Shown in pieces: positions 28,470 to 39,325 of a stretch of 64,000 nt of DNA. The stretch's first letter is position 1. Each line of letters opens with the position of its first letter. The DNA comes from Devosia oryziradicis (lineage in GTDB: Bacteria > Pseudomonadota > Alphaproteobacteria > Rhizobiales > Devosiaceae), in assembly GCF_016698645.1 (NCBI RefSeq), contig NZ_CP068047.1, positions 186,001-250,000 of the forward strand. The letters are read 5' to 3'. The notes below the pieces were generated by a model. That model had not been told where the DNA came from. It saw only the letters and a program-made list of their open reading frames with translations, and ran no database searches. A program made the position numbers and the translations under genes.

Positions 28470-28509
28470 GACAAGTTCGCATTTGCTTTTTGCGGTGCCC
28501 CCCGCCAAT

Positions 28510-28538
28510 CTCGTTTTGACTGTCCGGTCAAAAACGAG
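28510..28538. promoter_or_regulatory. Inverted repeat in the pccB leader
   Basis: CTCGTTTTGAC, a six-base loop, then GTCAAAAACGAG make an 11-bp stem with a single bulged T, ending 15 bases before the pccB ATG and overlapping no gene. It could be an operator for the propionate operon or a leader hairpin. No T tract follows. Confidence 0.5.
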
Positions 28539-28553
28539 AGGCAGCGGGAGCCC

Positions 28554-30086
28554 ATGCAGAAGATCATCGCCGAACTCGAAGCTAAGCGCGCCCAGGCCCG
28601 TTTGGGTGGTGGCCAGAAGCGCATCGAGGTCCAGCACGGCAAGGGCAAGTTGACCGCGCGCGAGCGGCTCGACGTGCTGCTCGACCCGGATAGTTTCGAA
28701 GAATACGACATGTTCGTCACCCACCGGGCGACCGACTTCGGCATGGCCGACACCATTATTCCGGGCGATGGCGTGGTCACCGGCTGGGGCACCATCGAGG
28801 GACGACTGGTCTATGTGTTCAGCCAGGACTTTACGGTGTTTGGCGGTTCGCTCAGCGAGACCCACGCCAAGAAGATCTGCAAGATCATGGACCTGGCGCT
28901 GCAAAACGGTGCGCCAGTCATCGGACTCAATGACTCCGGCGGCGCCCGCATCCAGGAGGGCGTCGCCTCGCTGGGTGGCTATGCCGACGTGTTCTGGCGC
29001 AATGTACAGGCCTCGGGCGCGGTGCCGCAGATTTCGGTCATCATGGGTCCCTGCGCCGGTGGTGCGGTCTATTCGCCGGCCATGACCGACTTCATCTACA
29101 TGGTCAAGGACACCAGCTACATGTTCGTGACCGGGCCGGACGTGGTGAAAACCGTCACCAACGAAACGGTGACCCAGGAGGAACTGGGCGGCGCCTCGAC
29201 GCATACCAAAATCTCCTCGGTGGCCGATGCCGCCTTCGACAACGACATCGAGACGCTGCTCGAAGTCCGGCGCCTCTTCGCCTACCTGCCGCTGGCGGCC
29301 GGGCAGAAGCCGCCGCGCCTGCCGACGCATGATCCGATCGACCGGGGCGACGCCAGTCTCGATACCATCATACCCGACAGCGCCAACAAGCCCTATGACA
29401 TGCGCGAGGTGATCGAGAAGGTCGCCGACGAGGGCGATTTCCTCGAAATCCAGAAGGATCACGCCGGCAATATCCTGTGCGGCTTCATCCGGCTCGACGG
29501 GCATACCGTCGGCGTCGTCGCCAACCAGCCGCTGGTGCTGGCCGGGTGCCTCGATATCAATGCATCCAAGAAAGCGGCGCGCTTCATCCGCTTCTGTGAC
29601 AGTTTCGAAATCCCCATCCTGACCTTTGTCGACGTGCCCGGCTTCCTGCCCGGCGTGGCGCAGGAATATGGCGGCATCATCAAGCATGGTGCCAAGCTGC
29701 TCTTCGCCTATGCCGAAGCCACCGTGCCGCTGGTCACCGTCATCACCCGCAAGGCCTATGGCGGCGCCTATGACGTGATGGCATCCAAGCACATCAAGGC
29801 CGACGTCAACTATGCCTGGCCTTCGGCCGAAATCGCCGTCATGGGCGCCAAGGGCGCGACGGAAATCCTCTATCGCTCCGAGCTGGGCGACAAGGACAAG
29901 ATCGCCCAGCGAACGGCGGATTACGAAGCGCGCTTCGCCAACCCCTTCGTTGCCGCCGAACGCGGCTTTATCGACGACGTGATCATGCCGCATGGCACGC
30001 GCCGCCGCGTGATCCGGGCGTTCTCGACGCTGCGCCACAAGACGCACAGCATGCCCAAGAAAAAGCACGACAATATTCCGCTGTGA
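28554..30086 (+). CDS. pccB: Propionyl-CoA carboxylase beta (carboxyltransferase) subunit
   Basis: 510 residues, ATG with CGGGAG seven bases upstream. Carboxyltransferase of the crotonase fold: moves CO2 from biotin on the alpha subunit to propionyl-CoA, forming (S)-methylmalonyl-CoA. Visible: [14 protein letters not shown], the N-domain oxyanion loop [27 protein letters not shown], and the C-domain [26 protein letters not shown] and [12 protein letters not shown]. First gene of the five-gene propionate cluster. Confidence 0.96.
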   Translation: MQKIIAELEAKRAQARLGGGQKRIEVQHGKGKLTARERLDVLLDPDSFEEYDMFVTHRATDFGMADTIIPGDGVVTGWGTIEGRLVYVFSQDFTVFGGSLSETHAKKICKIMDLALQNGAPVIGLNDSGGARIQEGVASLGGYADVFWRNVQASGAVPQISVIMGPCAGGAVYSPAMTDFIYMVKDTSYMFVTGPDVVKTVTNETVTQEELGGASTHTKISSVADAAFDNDIETLLEVRRLFAYLPLAAGQKPPRLPTHDPIDRGDASLDTIIPDSANKPYDMREVIEKVADEGDFLEIQKDHAGNILCGFIRLDGHTVGVVANQPLVLAGCLDINASKKAARFIRFCDSFEIPILTFVDVPGFLPGVAQEYGGIIKHGAKLLFAYAEATVPLVTVITRKAYGGAYDVMASKHIKADVNYAWPSAEIAVMGAKGATEILYRSELGDKDKIAQRTADYEARFANPFVAAERGFIDDVIMPHGTRRRVIRAFSTLRHKTHSMPKKKHDNIPL

Positions 30087-30094
30087 GGACCACC

Positions 30095-30676
30095 ATGCTG
30101 CGTCGGCTGATCGACAACTGGGTCTATGGCGGCTTCCTCGCCGGGCTCCTGCTGCTGGCGCTTACGCCGGTGCTGGCGCGGGACTGGTCGCTGGCGGTGA
30201 GCTTGGTGTTCCTCGTGCTGCCGATCTACATGCTGCACCAGTATGAAGAGCATGATGCCGACCGGTTTCACCGGGCGATCAACCAGCTTCTGGGCAAGGG
30301 CCGCGACGTGCTGCCCTCGCCGGCGATCTTCGTCATCAACATTCCGGTGGTCTGGGGCGTCAATGCTGCGAGCTTCGTGGCGGCGACCAACGATATCGGC
30401 TGGGGGCTTATCGGGCTCTACACGCTGATCGCCAATGCCGGGGTGCACATCGCCCAGGCGGTGGCCACGCGGCGCTACAATCCGGGCCTCGTAACCGCCG
30501 TCGTGCTATTCCTGCCACTAGGGATCTTCGGCGCAATGCAGGTGATCGGCGCCGGACCAGTGACACCGACGCAGCATCTGGTCGCGGCCGGCATTGCCAT
30601 TGGCGCCCACCTCGCCATCCAGGCCTATGTCTTCTCCAATATCCGGCGCCTTGCCGGCAATGCGGTGCCGCAATGA
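30095..30676 (+). CDS. HXXEE-domain integral membrane protein
   Basis: 193 residues from the ATG at 30095, with GAGGA before it; a GTG at 30083 in the pccB end is less favoured. The HXXEE motif is HQYEEH (about 46-51), flanked by membrane helices, and a second conserved region follows further on (about 105-118, ending in HIAQAV). Four to five hydrophobic segments are visible. The function of HXXEE proteins is unknown; the His/Glu pattern suggests metal or an enzyme active site in the membrane. Its stop overlaps the pccA start (ATGA), so it is firmly inside the propionate operon. Confidence 0.82.
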   Translation: MLRRLIDNWVYGGFLAGLLLLALTPVLARDWSLAVSLVFLVLPIYMLHQYEEHDADRFHRAINQLLGKGRDVLPSPAIFVINIPVVWGVNAASFVAATNDIGWGLIGLYTLIANAGVHIAQAVATRRYNPGLVTAVVLFLPLGIFGAMQVIGAGPVTPTQHLVAAGIAIGAHLAIQAYVFSNIRRLAGNAVPQ

Positions 30677-32652
30677 TCACCAAACTCCTCATCGCCAACA
30701 GAGGCGAAATCGCCTGCCGGGTCATCAAGACCGCGCGCAAGATGGGCATTGCCACGGTCGCGGTCTATTCGGACGCCGACCGCGAGGCGCTGCATGTGCG
30801 GATGGCCGACGAGGCCGTCCATATCGGCGCATCACCGGCCAAGGACAGCTATCTCCAGATCGACAAGATCATCGCGGCCTGCAAGCAGACCGGCGCGCAG
30901 GCGGTGCATCCGGGCTATGGCTTCCTGTCGGAAAACCCGAAGTTTGCCGAGGCACTGGACGCGGCGGGGATCATTTTCGTTGGACCGCCGGTCAAAGCCA
31001 TCGAGGCCATGGGGGACAAGATCACCTCCAAGAAACTCGCCGCGGCGGCGGGTGTCTCCACCGTGCCTGGCCATATGGCGCTGATTGCCGATGCCGACGA
31101 GGCGGTGACGATCAGCAAGTCGATCGGCTACCCGGTGATGATCAAGGCCTCGGCGGGTGGTGGCGGCAAGGGCATGCGTATCGCCTGGAACGATGCCGAA
31201 GCCCGCGAGGGCTTCGAGCGGAGCAAATCCGAGGCGGCCTCGTCGTTTGGCGATGATCGCATCTTCATCGAGAAATTCGTCACCGAGCCGCGGCATATCG
31301 AAATCCAACTCATCGGCGACCAACACGGCAACGTGCTCTATCTCAACGAGCGCGAATGCTCCATTCAGCGGCGCAACCAGAAGGTGATCGAGGAGGCGCC
31401 GTCGCCTTTCCTCGATGAGGCGACCCGCAAGGCCATGGGCGAGCAGTCGGTCGCCCTCGCCAAGGCCGTTGGCTATACCAGCGCAGGGACGGTGGAGTTC
31501 ATCGTCGACGGCAACAGGAACTTCTACTTCCTCGAGATGAATACCCGCCTGCAGGTGGAGCATCCGGTGACCGAGCTGATCACCGGGCTCGATCTGGTCG
31601 AACTGATGATCCGCGTCGCCAATGGCGAAAAGCTGCCGCTGACGCAGGACCAGGTTCAGCGCAATGGCTGGGCCATCGAGAGCCGGCTCTATGCCGAGGA
31701 CCCCTATCGCAATTTCCTGCCCTCGACGGGCCGGCTGACGCGCTATCGGCCACCGGCGGAGAGCGCGAATGATACCCTGGCCGTGCGCAACGATACCGGC
31801 GTGTTCGAAGGCGGCGAGATTTCCACCTTCTACGATCCGATGATCGCCAAGCTCTGCACCTGGGGCCCGACGCGGCTGGAAGCGATCGACGCCATGGCGG
31901 TGTCGCTGGATAGTTTCGAGGTCGAGGGCGTCGGCAACAACCTGCCGTTTCTCTCGACAGTCATGGACCAGGAGCGGTTCCGTGAGGGCCGGTTGACGAC
32001 GGGTTACATTGCCGAGGAATTCCCCGAGGGATTCCATGGCGCGGAACTCAGCGAGCAGCACCTGTTCGATGTCACCGCCGCCGCGGCTGGCATGATGGCA
32101 AGGCGCGAGCAGCGTCGCACCGGGGCGGTCGCCGAGTCGCACTGGCACGTGCAGGTCGACGATAGCGCAACGCCGGTGACGCTGCATCAGCAGGGGCTCG
32201 AACTGCAGGTAGATGTGGGCTGGCGCAGCCAGGCGGCGCATCTGCATTGGCAGCCTGGCGACAAGGTTGCGCGGCTCGACTGGTCCGACGGCCACAAAGC
32301 CACGCTCAAGGTGACCCCGGCCACGTCGGGCTTCCGCATCCGCTATCGCGGCGCCGACCTCAAGGTGATGGTCCTGCGTCCCCACATTGCGGCGCTGCTC
32401 AAGCACATGCCGGTCAAGGTCCCGCCCGACATGAGCAAGTATCTGCTCTGCCCGATGCCGGGGCAGATCGTGCGCATCGATGTCAGCGAAGGCGATATCG
32501 TCGAGGATGGCCAGACGCTGGCCATTGTCGAGGCCATGAAGATGGAAAACGTGCTCAAGGCGGAAAAGCGCGCCCGGGTCAGCAAGGTCCATGCCACGCC
32601 CGGCGCCGTGCTGGCGGTGGATCAGGTGATCCTTGAGTTCGAGGCGGTGTGA
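30673..32652 (+). CDS. pccA: Propionyl-CoA carboxylase alpha (biotin carboxylase and carrier) subunit
   Basis: 659 residues. The biotin carboxylase part (1-450) opens KLLIANRGEIACRVI and has the ATP-grasp loop SAGGGGKGMRI, EKFVTEPRHIEIQ and NTRLQVEHPVTE. A BT linker domain (about 470-580) leads to the carrier domain, with biotinyl Lys623 in EAMKMEN. It carboxylates biotin with ATP and bicarbonate, then passes the carboxyl to PccB. Overlaps the HXXEE gene by 4 bases. Confidence 0.96.
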   Translation: MITKLLIANRGEIACRVIKTARKMGIATVAVYSDADREALHVRMADEAVHIGASPAKDSYLQIDKIIAACKQTGAQAVHPGYGFLSENPKFAEALDAAGIIFVGPPVKAIEAMGDKITSKKLAAAAGVSTVPGHMALIADADEAVTISKSIGYPVMIKASAGGGGKGMRIAWNDAEAREGFERSKSEAASSFGDDRIFIEKFVTEPRHIEIQLIGDQHGNVLYLNERECSIQRRNQKVIEEAPSPFLDEATRKAMGEQSVALAKAVGYTSAGTVEFIVDGNRNFYFLEMNTRLQVEHPVTELITGLDLVELMIRVANGEKLPLTQDQVQRNGWAIESRLYAEDPYRNFLPSTGRLTRYRPPAESANDTLAVRNDTGVFEGGEISTFYDPMIAKLCTWGPTRLEAIDAMAVSLDSFEVEGVGNNLPFLSTVMDQERFREGRLTTGYIAEEFPEGFHGAELSEQHLFDVTAAAAGMMARREQRRTGAVAESHWHVQVDDSATPVTLHQQGLELQVDVGWRSQAAHLHWQPGDKVARLDWSDGHKATLKVTPATSGFRIRYRGADLKVMVLRPHIAALLKHMPVKVPPDMSKYLLCPMPGQIVRIDVSEGDIVEDGQTLAIVEAMKMENVLKAEKRARVSKVHATPGAVLAVDQVILEFEAV

Positions 32653-32689
32653 TGGGCGCTGACTGGAGCAGCACGGGGCCTTCGGTTCC

Positions 32690-32822
32690 TTCGCCTCCCT
32701 CCCCCTTGAGGGGAGGGATTGAGGGTGGGGGGCCTTCGTTAGGCCACACAGCCACCCCCTCCCCAGCTCTGCTACGGCCCTATGGGCCGAGCGGCGCTAC
32801 CCTCCCCTCAAGGGGGAGGGCG
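32690..32822. repeat. Family B palindromes between pccA and the mutase gene
   Basis: Two copies of the CCTCCCCCTTGAGGGGAGGG-type element face each other about 85 bases apart (32694-32720 and 32800-32822). They lie inside an otherwise tight operon, and could reduce or stabilise the downstream message. Confidence 0.75.
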
Positions 32823-32853
32823 GCCCCAACCGGGAAGTTTGTTCGAGGTGCCA

Positions 32854-34968
32854 ATGTCCGCTGACTTCGCCTACTGGGCTACCCTCGCGCAAAAGGAACT
32901 CCGCGACACGCCGCTCGCCTCCCTCGATCGCGACTATGGCGGCATCCCCGTCAAGCCCGTCTATTTCGGCGAAGGTTCGGAAATCCCCGGCCAGGAGCCG
33001 TTCACCCGCGGCGTGCGGGCAACCATGTATGCCAACCGGCCCTGGACCATCCGCCAATATGCCGGCTTCTCCACGGCGCGGGAGTCCAATGCCTTCTACC
33101 GGCAGGCCCTGGAAAAGGGGCAGAAGGGCCTGTCGGTCGCCTTCGATCTGGCCACCCATCGCGGTTATGACAGCGACCATCCGCGGGTGATCGGCGATGT
33201 CGGCAAGGCTGGGGTTGCCATCGATTCCGTCGAGGACATGAAGATCCTGTTCGACGGCATTCCGCTCGACCAGATGAGCGTGTCGATGACCATGAACGGG
33301 GCCGTCATTCCTGTCCTCGCCATGTTCATCGTGGCAGCCGAGGAACAGGGCGTATCGCAGGCCCAGCTCGACGGGACCATCCAGAACGACATCCTCAAGG
33401 AGTTCATGGTCCGCAATACCTATATCTACCCGCCCGAGCCCAGCATGCGGATCGTCGGCGACATCATCGCCCACACGGCGCGCCACATGCCCAAGTTCAA
33501 CTCGATCTCCATCTCGGGCTATCACATGCACGAGGCCGGGGCGACGGCGGTGCAGGAGCTGGCCTATACGCTGGCCGACGGCATGGAATATGTCCGCGCC
33601 GCGCAGGCGCGCGGCCTGGATATCGATGCCTTTGCCGGCCGGCTCTCGTTCTTCTTCGGCATCGGCATGAACTTCTTTCTCGAAGTCGCCAAGCTGCGCG
33701 CCGCGCGCCAGCTGTGGAGCGAGATCATGACCGGGCTGGGCGCCAAGGACCCGCGCTCCAAGATGCTGCGCACCCATTGCCAGACCTCGGGCGTGTCGCT
33801 CACCGAGCAGGATCCGCACAACAATATCGTGCGCACCACCATCGAGGCGCTGGCCGCGACCTTGGGCGGCACGCAGTCGCTCCACACCAACAGCTTCGAT
33901 GAAGCCATCGCGCTGCCCACCGAATTCTCCAGCCGCATCGCTCGCAATACCCAGCTTATCCTGCAGCATGAAAGCCGCATCACTGACGTGGTCGATCCGC
34001 TCGGCGGCTCCTACTATGTCGAGGCGCTGACGGCGGAGCTGGTCAAGGGCGCCAAGATCCTCATAGGCGAAGCCGAGGCCATTGGCGGCATGACGCAGGC
34101 TGTGCAATCGGGTCAGCCCAAGCTCGAAATCGAGAAGGCCGCCGCCTTGCGGCAGGCGAGGGTGGACCGGGGCGAAGACGTCATTGTCGGCGTCAACCGC
34201 TATCGGCTCGATGTCGAGGACGTCATCGAGGTGCGCCAGATCGACAATGCCAAAGTGCGCGCCGAACAGGTGGCGCTGCTGGGTAAGGTGCGCGCCACAC
34301 GCGACGAAGCTCGCTGCCAATCCATGCTCTCGGCTTTGCGCGAATACGCCGCCAAGGATGAGGGGAATCTCCTCGAAGCGGCCATCGAGGCGGCGCGGGC
34401 CCGCGCGACCCTCGGCGAGATCAGCCAGGCCATGGAAGACGTGTTCGGCCGCCACTCGGCCGTCACCCGGGTCATCTCGGGCGTCTATGCCGAGGGCTAT
34501 GGCGACGACCCGGAGTTCTCGGCCATTGCCGGCCGGATTGAAGCCTTCAAGGCCGCCCGTGGTCGCGCCCCGTCCATCTTCATCGCCAAGATGGGCCAGG
34601 ATGGGCACGATCGCGGCGCCAAGATCATCGCCTCGGCCTTTGCCGATCTGGGCTTCACCGTCCATATGGGCGACCTGTTCGAGACCGCGCCCGAAGTCGC
34701 AGCCCATGTCGACGAGCTCAAGGTCGACGCAGTGGGTGTCTCTTCGCTCGCCGCCGGGCACAAGACGCTGGTGCCCGAACTGATCGCGGCTTTGCGGGAT
34801 CGCGAGCTGGGCGAGGTCACCGTCATCGTCGGCGGTGTCATCCCCGAGCAGGACTATGACTTCCTGTTCGATTGCGGCGTGGCTGCCATCTTCGGCCCCG
34901 GCACCAATGTGCTGTCGGCCGCGTTCTCCGTGTTGAGCCAGATCGAGGGAAGGCTCAGCAATCGATGA
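32854..34968 (+). CDS. Methylmalonyl-CoA mutase, single-subunit type
   Basis: 704 residues from the ATG at 32854 (GAGGTG upstream). It interconverts (R)-methylmalonyl-CoA and succinyl-CoA using adenosylcobalamin. The N-terminal TIM barrel holds [19 protein letters not shown] (about 52-70) and [10 protein letters not shown]; the C-terminal cobalamin domain holds [12 protein letters not shown], with lower ligand His585, then SSLAAGH and GGVIPEQD. Homologs are named scpA, mcmA or bhbA. It completes propionate entry to the TCA cycle with the epimerase that overlaps its stop. Confidence 0.96.
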   Translation: MSADFAYWATLAQKELRDTPLASLDRDYGGIPVKPVYFGEGSEIPGQEPFTRGVRATMYANRPWTIRQYAGFSTARESNAFYRQALEKGQKGLSVAFDLATHRGYDSDHPRVIGDVGKAGVAIDSVEDMKILFDGIPLDQMSVSMTMNGAVIPVLAMFIVAAEEQGVSQAQLDGTIQNDILKEFMVRNTYIYPPEPSMRIVGDIIAHTARHMPKFNSISISGYHMHEAGATAVQELAYTLADGMEYVRAAQARGLDIDAFAGRLSFFFGIGMNFFLEVAKLRAARQLWSEIMTGLGAKDPRSKMLRTHCQTSGVSLTEQDPHNNIVRTTIEALAATLGGTQSLHTNSFDEAIALPTEFSSRIARNTQLILQHESRITDVVDPLGGSYYVEALTAELVKGAKILIGEAEAIGGMTQAVQSGQPKLEIEKAAALRQARVDRGEDVIVGVNRYRLDVEDVIEVRQIDNAKVRAEQVALLGKVRATRDEARCQSMLSALREYAAKDEGNLLEAAIEAARARATLGEISQAMEDVFGRHSAVTRVISGVYAEGYGDDPEFSAIAGRIEAFKAARGRAPSIFIAKMGQDGHDRGAKIIASAFADLGFTVHMGDLFETAPEVAAHVDELKVDAVGVSSLAAGHKTLVPELIAALRDRELGEVTVIVGGVIPEQDYDFLFDCGVAAIFGPGTNVLSAAFSVLSQIEGRLSNR

Positions 34969-35369
34969 TCGGCCGCCTCAATCACATCGCCATCGCCGTG
35001 CCTGACCTCACCGCTGCTGCCGCGAAATATCGCGATCTGCTCGGTGCCCATGTGGGCCAGCCCCAGGCCCTGCCCGAGCATGGCGTCACCGTCGTCTTCA
35101 TCGACACCGGCAATAGTAAGGTGGAACTGCTCGAGCCCTTGGGGGAGGCGTCGCCCATAGCGGCGTTCCTCGACAAAAATCCATCCGGCGGCATGCACCA
35201 CATCTGCTTCGAGGTGCCCGATATCCTGGTGGCCGCGGCGAGGCTGGTCGAGGTGGGCGCCAGAGTGCTCGGCGATGGCACACCAAGGATCGGCGCTCAC
35301 GGCAAGCCGGTGCTGTTCCTGCACCCGAAAGACTTCGATGGCACGCTGATCGAACTCGAAGAGGTTTGA
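34965..35369 (+). CDS. mce: Methylmalonyl-CoA epimerase
   Basis: 134 residues; ATG overlaps the mutase stop by 4 bases (ATGA). It is a VOC-fold, divalent-metal enzyme, converting the (S) to the (R) form of methylmalonyl-CoA. Metal ligands by position: His7 (RLNHIAIAV), His in [10 protein letters not shown] and the terminal Glu in LIELEEV. Tight linkage to the mutase settles the function over other VOC proteins. Confidence 0.94.
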   Translation: MIGRLNHIAIAVPDLTAAAAKYRDLLGAHVGQPQALPEHGVTVVFIDTGNSKVELLEPLGEASPIAAFLDKNPSGGMHHICFEVPDILVAAARLVEVGARVLGDGTPRIGAHGKPVLFLHPKDFDGTLIELEEV

Positions 35370-35504
35370 TCGGGAACTGACCGCAGCGTTTTAGCGACCT
35401 GCTAACCACGCGCCCGGTTCCCCCGGTACCGTAATCCCCCATAAACTCGCGGAGCGCATATTGTCCACTTGGCTGGCCAGAAGGCCGGCGGCGGATGATG
35501 TGCC

Positions 35505-38174
35505 TTGGACGTAAACGCGAGACATAAGCGGGAGCATCGCCTGAGCTGGCTTCGGCCTGCCTTGCTGCCGGGCCTGGTGGCGGTTGCCTTGCTGATCGCG
35601 GGCGGGGTCTATCTGGATCGCCAGAGCAGCGTGCTCAATCATGAACGGGCGCGGGCACAGGTTCAGGCGGAGATGTCGCTGATCCGCGCCAAGCTAGAAG
35701 GCAATCTGAGCGGCAATATCCAGCTGGTGCGCGGCCTGGTGTCGGTCATGGCGACCGACCCCTACATGAACGAGGCGCGTTTCTCCGCGCTTGTTTCCAA
35801 CCTCTTCGAGGAACGGACCCAGCTACGCTCGGTCGCCGCTGCACCGGACCTGGTGGTCACCATGACCCACCCGCTGGCCGGCAATGAAAAAGTGATCGGC
35901 CTCGACTACCGGCTCAACGATGCCCAACGCGAGGCCGCGCTTCGCGCCCGCGATACCGGCAAGCTGGTGCTGGCGGGGCCGGTGCTGCTGGTCCAGGGCG
36001 GACGGGGCTTCGTTGGACGCTTCCCGGTCTATACCGACTCGCCGGCGGGCCGCATCTTCTGGGGCGTCATCTCCGCGGTGGTCGATGCTGACCGGCTCTA
36101 CGCCGATAGCGGTTTGACCGACGACAATCTGGGCATTCTGGTATCGATCCGCGGCCGGGATGGAACGGGCGGCCACGGCGCACCCTTCTTCGGACCCGAT
36201 CTCAGTTATGCCGACCCACTGACATCAGAGGTGGTCCTGCCGTCCGGCACCTGGGAAATCGCTGCCATTCCCAAGGGCGGCTGGGCAACCGCCGCCGGCA
36301 ATAACTGGCTGATGCGCGCGCTCATGGTGATCGCGGGGGCATTGATCCTGCTTCCCATCGGCATCACCGGACGCCTGCTCGGCGAGCGCCAGCAGCATTT
36401 CGGTGAGCTGCAAACCCGCGAGTACGAACTCGAACGGCTGTCGCGCCGGCTGGGCCTGGCGCTTGACGTGTCCAAGGTCGGCGTCTGGGAGGTTGACCTG
36501 GAAAGCGGCCTCGAGACCTGGGACGACAATACCAATGAACTGCTGGGCTGGCCGGCGGATAACGCACCGCGTTATCACCAAGACTGGATGGACACGGTGC
36601 ATCCCGACGACCGCCAGCGCGTCGAGGAAGAATTCCGGCGCATGCTTGCCGCGACCGGGCGCTTTGAGGCCAACTACCGCGTATTGCTCAAGGATGGCAC
36701 GGTGCGCCATGTGCGCTCCATTGGGGCGCTCTACAACGAGCCGGGTACGCCCGAGAGGATCGTTGGCGTCAATTGGGACATCACTGCGGACGTGACGCTC
36801 AATGAGGACCTGCGGCGGGCCACGCAGTTGACCGAGGCGCGAAACCTCGAGCTTGAACTGGCTCGGGTGCGCATCGAGCACAATGCGCTGCATGACAGCC
36901 TCACGGGCCTGCCCAACCGGCGCTATCTCGACGACATGCTCACGCGCCATGCCGACGCCGGCTATGGCGGCAGCGGCAGCATGGCGCTGCTCCATATCGA
37001 CCTCGATCGCTTCAAGCAGATCAACGACACGATGGGCCACGCGGCAGGCGACGCCATGCTGGTCCATGCCAGCACGGTGCTGCGCGACAATTGCAGCAGC
37101 GAGGATTTTGTCGCCCGTATCGGGGGCGACGAATTCGTGGTGCTGACCTCGGCCAGTGGCGGCGATCTTGCACTGGGCGCGCTGGCGGAACGGATCGTGG
37201 CGCAGATGCGCCGGCCGGTGACCTATGAGGGGCATGAATGCCGCTTCGGTGTGAGCATCGGCATAGCCGCCGACCGCGTGGCGCCGCTCGATGCCCGCCG
37301 CCTGCTCATCAATGCCGATATCGCGCTCTATCGTGCCAAGGCGCGCGGTCGCAACCGCTTCGAGTTCTTCTCCGAGGCGCTGCAGGCCGAGGTGGTCAAG
37401 ACCAAGCGGGTGGCCGACGAAATCCTCAATGGCCTCGAGCGCGACGAGTTCGTCGCCTGGTTCCAGCCGCAGTTCGATGCGCGCACGCTCGATGTGGTGG
37501 GGGTGGAGGCCCTGGCGCGATGGCAGCATCCGACCGAAGGGATCAAGGCGCCGGACGCCTTCATGCCCATCGCCGAAGAACTCAACGTGGTCGCCACCGT
37601 CGACCGGCTGATCCTCGAACAGTCGCTGGCCGCCCTTGCTCGCTGGGACAGCATGGGCCTGGCCGTGCCTCGCGTCTCGGTCAACGTATCGCTGCGCCGC
37701 CTCAACGACGAAGAACTCATCGACGGCCTCAAGCAGCTCGATATCGCGCCGGGCCGGCTCTCGTTCGAGCTGGTGGAATCCATCTATCTGGATGAGGGCG
37801 ACGCCGTGGTCGGCTGGAACATCGACCGCATCAAGGAGCTGGGCATTGATGTCGAAATCGACGATTTCGGCACCGGCTATGCTTCGATCGTGTCGCTGCA
37901 GAAGCTGCGCCCCACCCGTCTCAAGATCGATCGGCAACTGGTCAGCCCGATCGTGGTCGATCCCGGCCAGCGGCAGTTGCTTGCCTCGATCGTGGATATC
38001 GGCAAGTCGATGAACATCGAGGTGGTCGCCGAGGGGGTCGAGACCATGGAACATGCCGCGATCCTGCGCGACCTGGGCTGCGATATCCTCCAGGGTTATG
38101 CCTTCTCGCGTCCGCTCAGCGCGGCAGATCTTGAGGCGCTGCTCAGGAGCCAGGCCTGGCGCAAGGCGTCCTGA
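35505..38174 (+). CDS. CHASE-PAS-GGDEF-EAL membrane c-di-GMP enzyme
   Basis: 889 residues from a TTG; a stop (TGA) three codons upstream forbids an earlier start and no strong ribosome site is seen. Order: membrane helix (about 21-37), periplasmic CHASE sensor, second helix (about 275-292), PAS with GIRRxx-type PAC end (about 315-430), GGDEF (motif GGDEF at about 539) and EAL (about 635-885; EAL at about 668, DDFGTGYAS). Both catalytic signatures are intact, so it may both make and break c-di-GMP. The RxxD inhibitory site before GGDEF is degenerate (SSED). Confidence 0.93.
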   Translation: MDVNARHKREHRLSWLRPALLPGLVAVALLIAGGVYLDRQSSVLNHERARAQVQAEMSLIRAKLEGNLSGNIQLVRGLVSVMATDPYMNEARFSALVSNLFEERTQLRSVAAAPDLVVTMTHPLAGNEKVIGLDYRLNDAQREAALRARDTGKLVLAGPVLLVQGGRGFVGRFPVYTDSPAGRIFWGVISAVVDADRLYADSGLTDDNLGILVSIRGRDGTGGHGAPFFGPDLSYADPLTSEVVLPSGTWEIAAIPKGGWATAAGNNWLMRALMVIAGALILLPIGITGRLLGERQQHFGELQTREYELERLSRRLGLALDVSKVGVWEVDLESGLETWDDNTNELLGWPADNAPRYHQDWMDTVHPDDRQRVEEEFRRMLAATGRFEANYRVLLKDGTVRHVRSIGALYNEPGTPERIVGVNWDITADVTLNEDLRRATQLTEARNLELELARVRIEHNALHDSLTGLPNRRYLDDMLTRHADAGYGGSGSMALLHIDLDRFKQINDTMGHAAGDAMLVHASTVLRDNCSSEDFVARIGGDEFVVLTSASGGDLALGALAERIVAQMRRPVTYEGHECRFGVSIGIAADRVAPLDARRLLINADIALYRAKARGRNRFEFFSEALQAEVVKTKRVADEILNGLERDEFVAWFQPQFDARTLDVVGVEALARWQHPTEGIKAPDAFMPIAEELNVVATVDRLILEQSLAALARWDSMGLAVPRVSVNVSLRRLNDEELIDGLKQLDIAPGRLSFELVESIYLDEGDAVVGWNIDRIKELGIDVEIDDFGTGYASIVSLQKLRPTRLKIDRQLVSPIVVDPGQRQLLASIVDIGKSMNIEVVAEGVETMEHAAILRDLGCDILQGYAFSRPLSAADLEALLRSQAWRKAS

Positions 38175-38274
38175 GCGCCAGTTGGTGCATCAGACGGCAC
38201 CACCGGTGCGATCAGCTCTTCTCAAAGCCTGCCCCATGATGCATTGATCCGCCCAACTTGTATGGGAGATGCAC

Positions 38275-39312
38275 ATGGGCGACGGCCAGAAGCGGTTCGG
38301 ACTGGGCGTGGTGGGGGCCGGCATGGGCGCCAAGCCGCATGCTTTGGCGCTGCAGTCGCTGGCGGGAAGCATCGACGTCCGCGGCGTCTATCGCCGCAAC
38401 CGGGCCGAGCTCGACACCTTCTGCCAGACCTATGGCTTCCCCGCTGCCGAGAGCTACGAGGCGCTCCTCGCCGATCCTGAGGTCGAAGCCATCCTCCTGC
38501 TGACCACACCCAATGCCCGCGAGGAGCTGGTGGCGGCGGCCGCCAGGGCAGGCAAGCATGTGCTGATGGAAAAGCCGGTCGAGCGCACGCTCGCGGCCGC
38601 CGAGCGGATTGTTCAGACTTGCGACGAGGCTGGCGTCACGCTCGGCATCATTTTCCAGCATCGCTTCCGCCGCGCCTCGCGCTACCTGGCCGAAGCGGTG
38701 GCGGAAGATCGTTATGGTCGCCTCGAAGCCGTGCATCTGGTGGTGCCGTGGTGGCGACCGCAGGCCGGCTATTACGACCAGCCTGGCCGCGGCACCCTGG
38801 AACAGGACGGCGGCGGCGTGCTCATTACCCAGGCCATCCATTCGCTTGATCTGATGCTCAGCCTCTGCGGCGACGTCAATGCGGTGACCGCCATGGCCAA
38901 AACCACGCGGTTCCACCAGATGGAAACCGAAGACTTCGTCTCGGCCGGACTCGAATTCAGCAACGGCGCCGTCGGCGCGGTCATGGCGACCACGGCGAGC
39001 TTCCCCGGCGGCCCGGAAAGCCTGACCCTCAACTTCGCCCGCGCCAGCGCAACCCTGACCGCCGGCAACCTGACGGTGCGGACCATGGACGGCGAAACCA
39101 TCACGGAGGGCGAAGCCAGCCAGGGTGGCGGCGGCGCCGATCCGATGGCCTTCCCCTTCGAATGGCATGCCGCCCAGATCGCCGACTTCGTCGATGCCGT
39201 GCGCCACAGCCGCCAACCGCTCAGCAATGGACACACCGCCCTGCGGGTGCACCGGCTGATCGATGCGATGATGGCCTCGGCGCGGGAGGGGAAGCGAGTG
39301 GTTGTTTTCTGA
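38275..39312 (+). CDS. Gfo/Idh/MocA-family oxidoreductase
   Basis: 345 residues from the ATG at 38275 with GGGAG six bases before it. The Rossmann fold opens LGVVGAGMGAKPHA and includes LLTTPNAREEL and the EKP motif (LMEKPVE) that places the catalytic Lys near the nicotinamide. The second domain includes GIIFQHRFR and DGGGVLITQAIHSLDLM with the conserved His. NAD(P)-dependent sugar or polyol dehydrogenases belong here; the substrate is not predictable. It is not cotranscribed with an obvious transporter. Confidence 0.88.
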   Translation: MGDGQKRFGLGVVGAGMGAKPHALALQSLAGSIDVRGVYRRNRAELDTFCQTYGFPAAESYEALLADPEVEAILLLTTPNAREELVAAAARAGKHVLMEKPVERTLAAAERIVQTCDEAGVTLGIIFQHRFRRASRYLAEAVAEDRYGRLEAVHLVVPWWRPQAGYYDQPGRGTLEQDGGGVLITQAIHSLDLMLSLCGDVNAVTAMAKTTRFHQMETEDFVSAGLEFSNGAVGAVMATTASFPGGPESLTLNFARASATLTAGNLTVRTMDGETITEGEASQGGGGADPMAFPFEWHAAQIADFVDAVRHSRQPLSNGHTALRVHRLIDAMMASAREGKRVVVF

Positions 39313-39325
39313 GGCCGGTGGCTCC

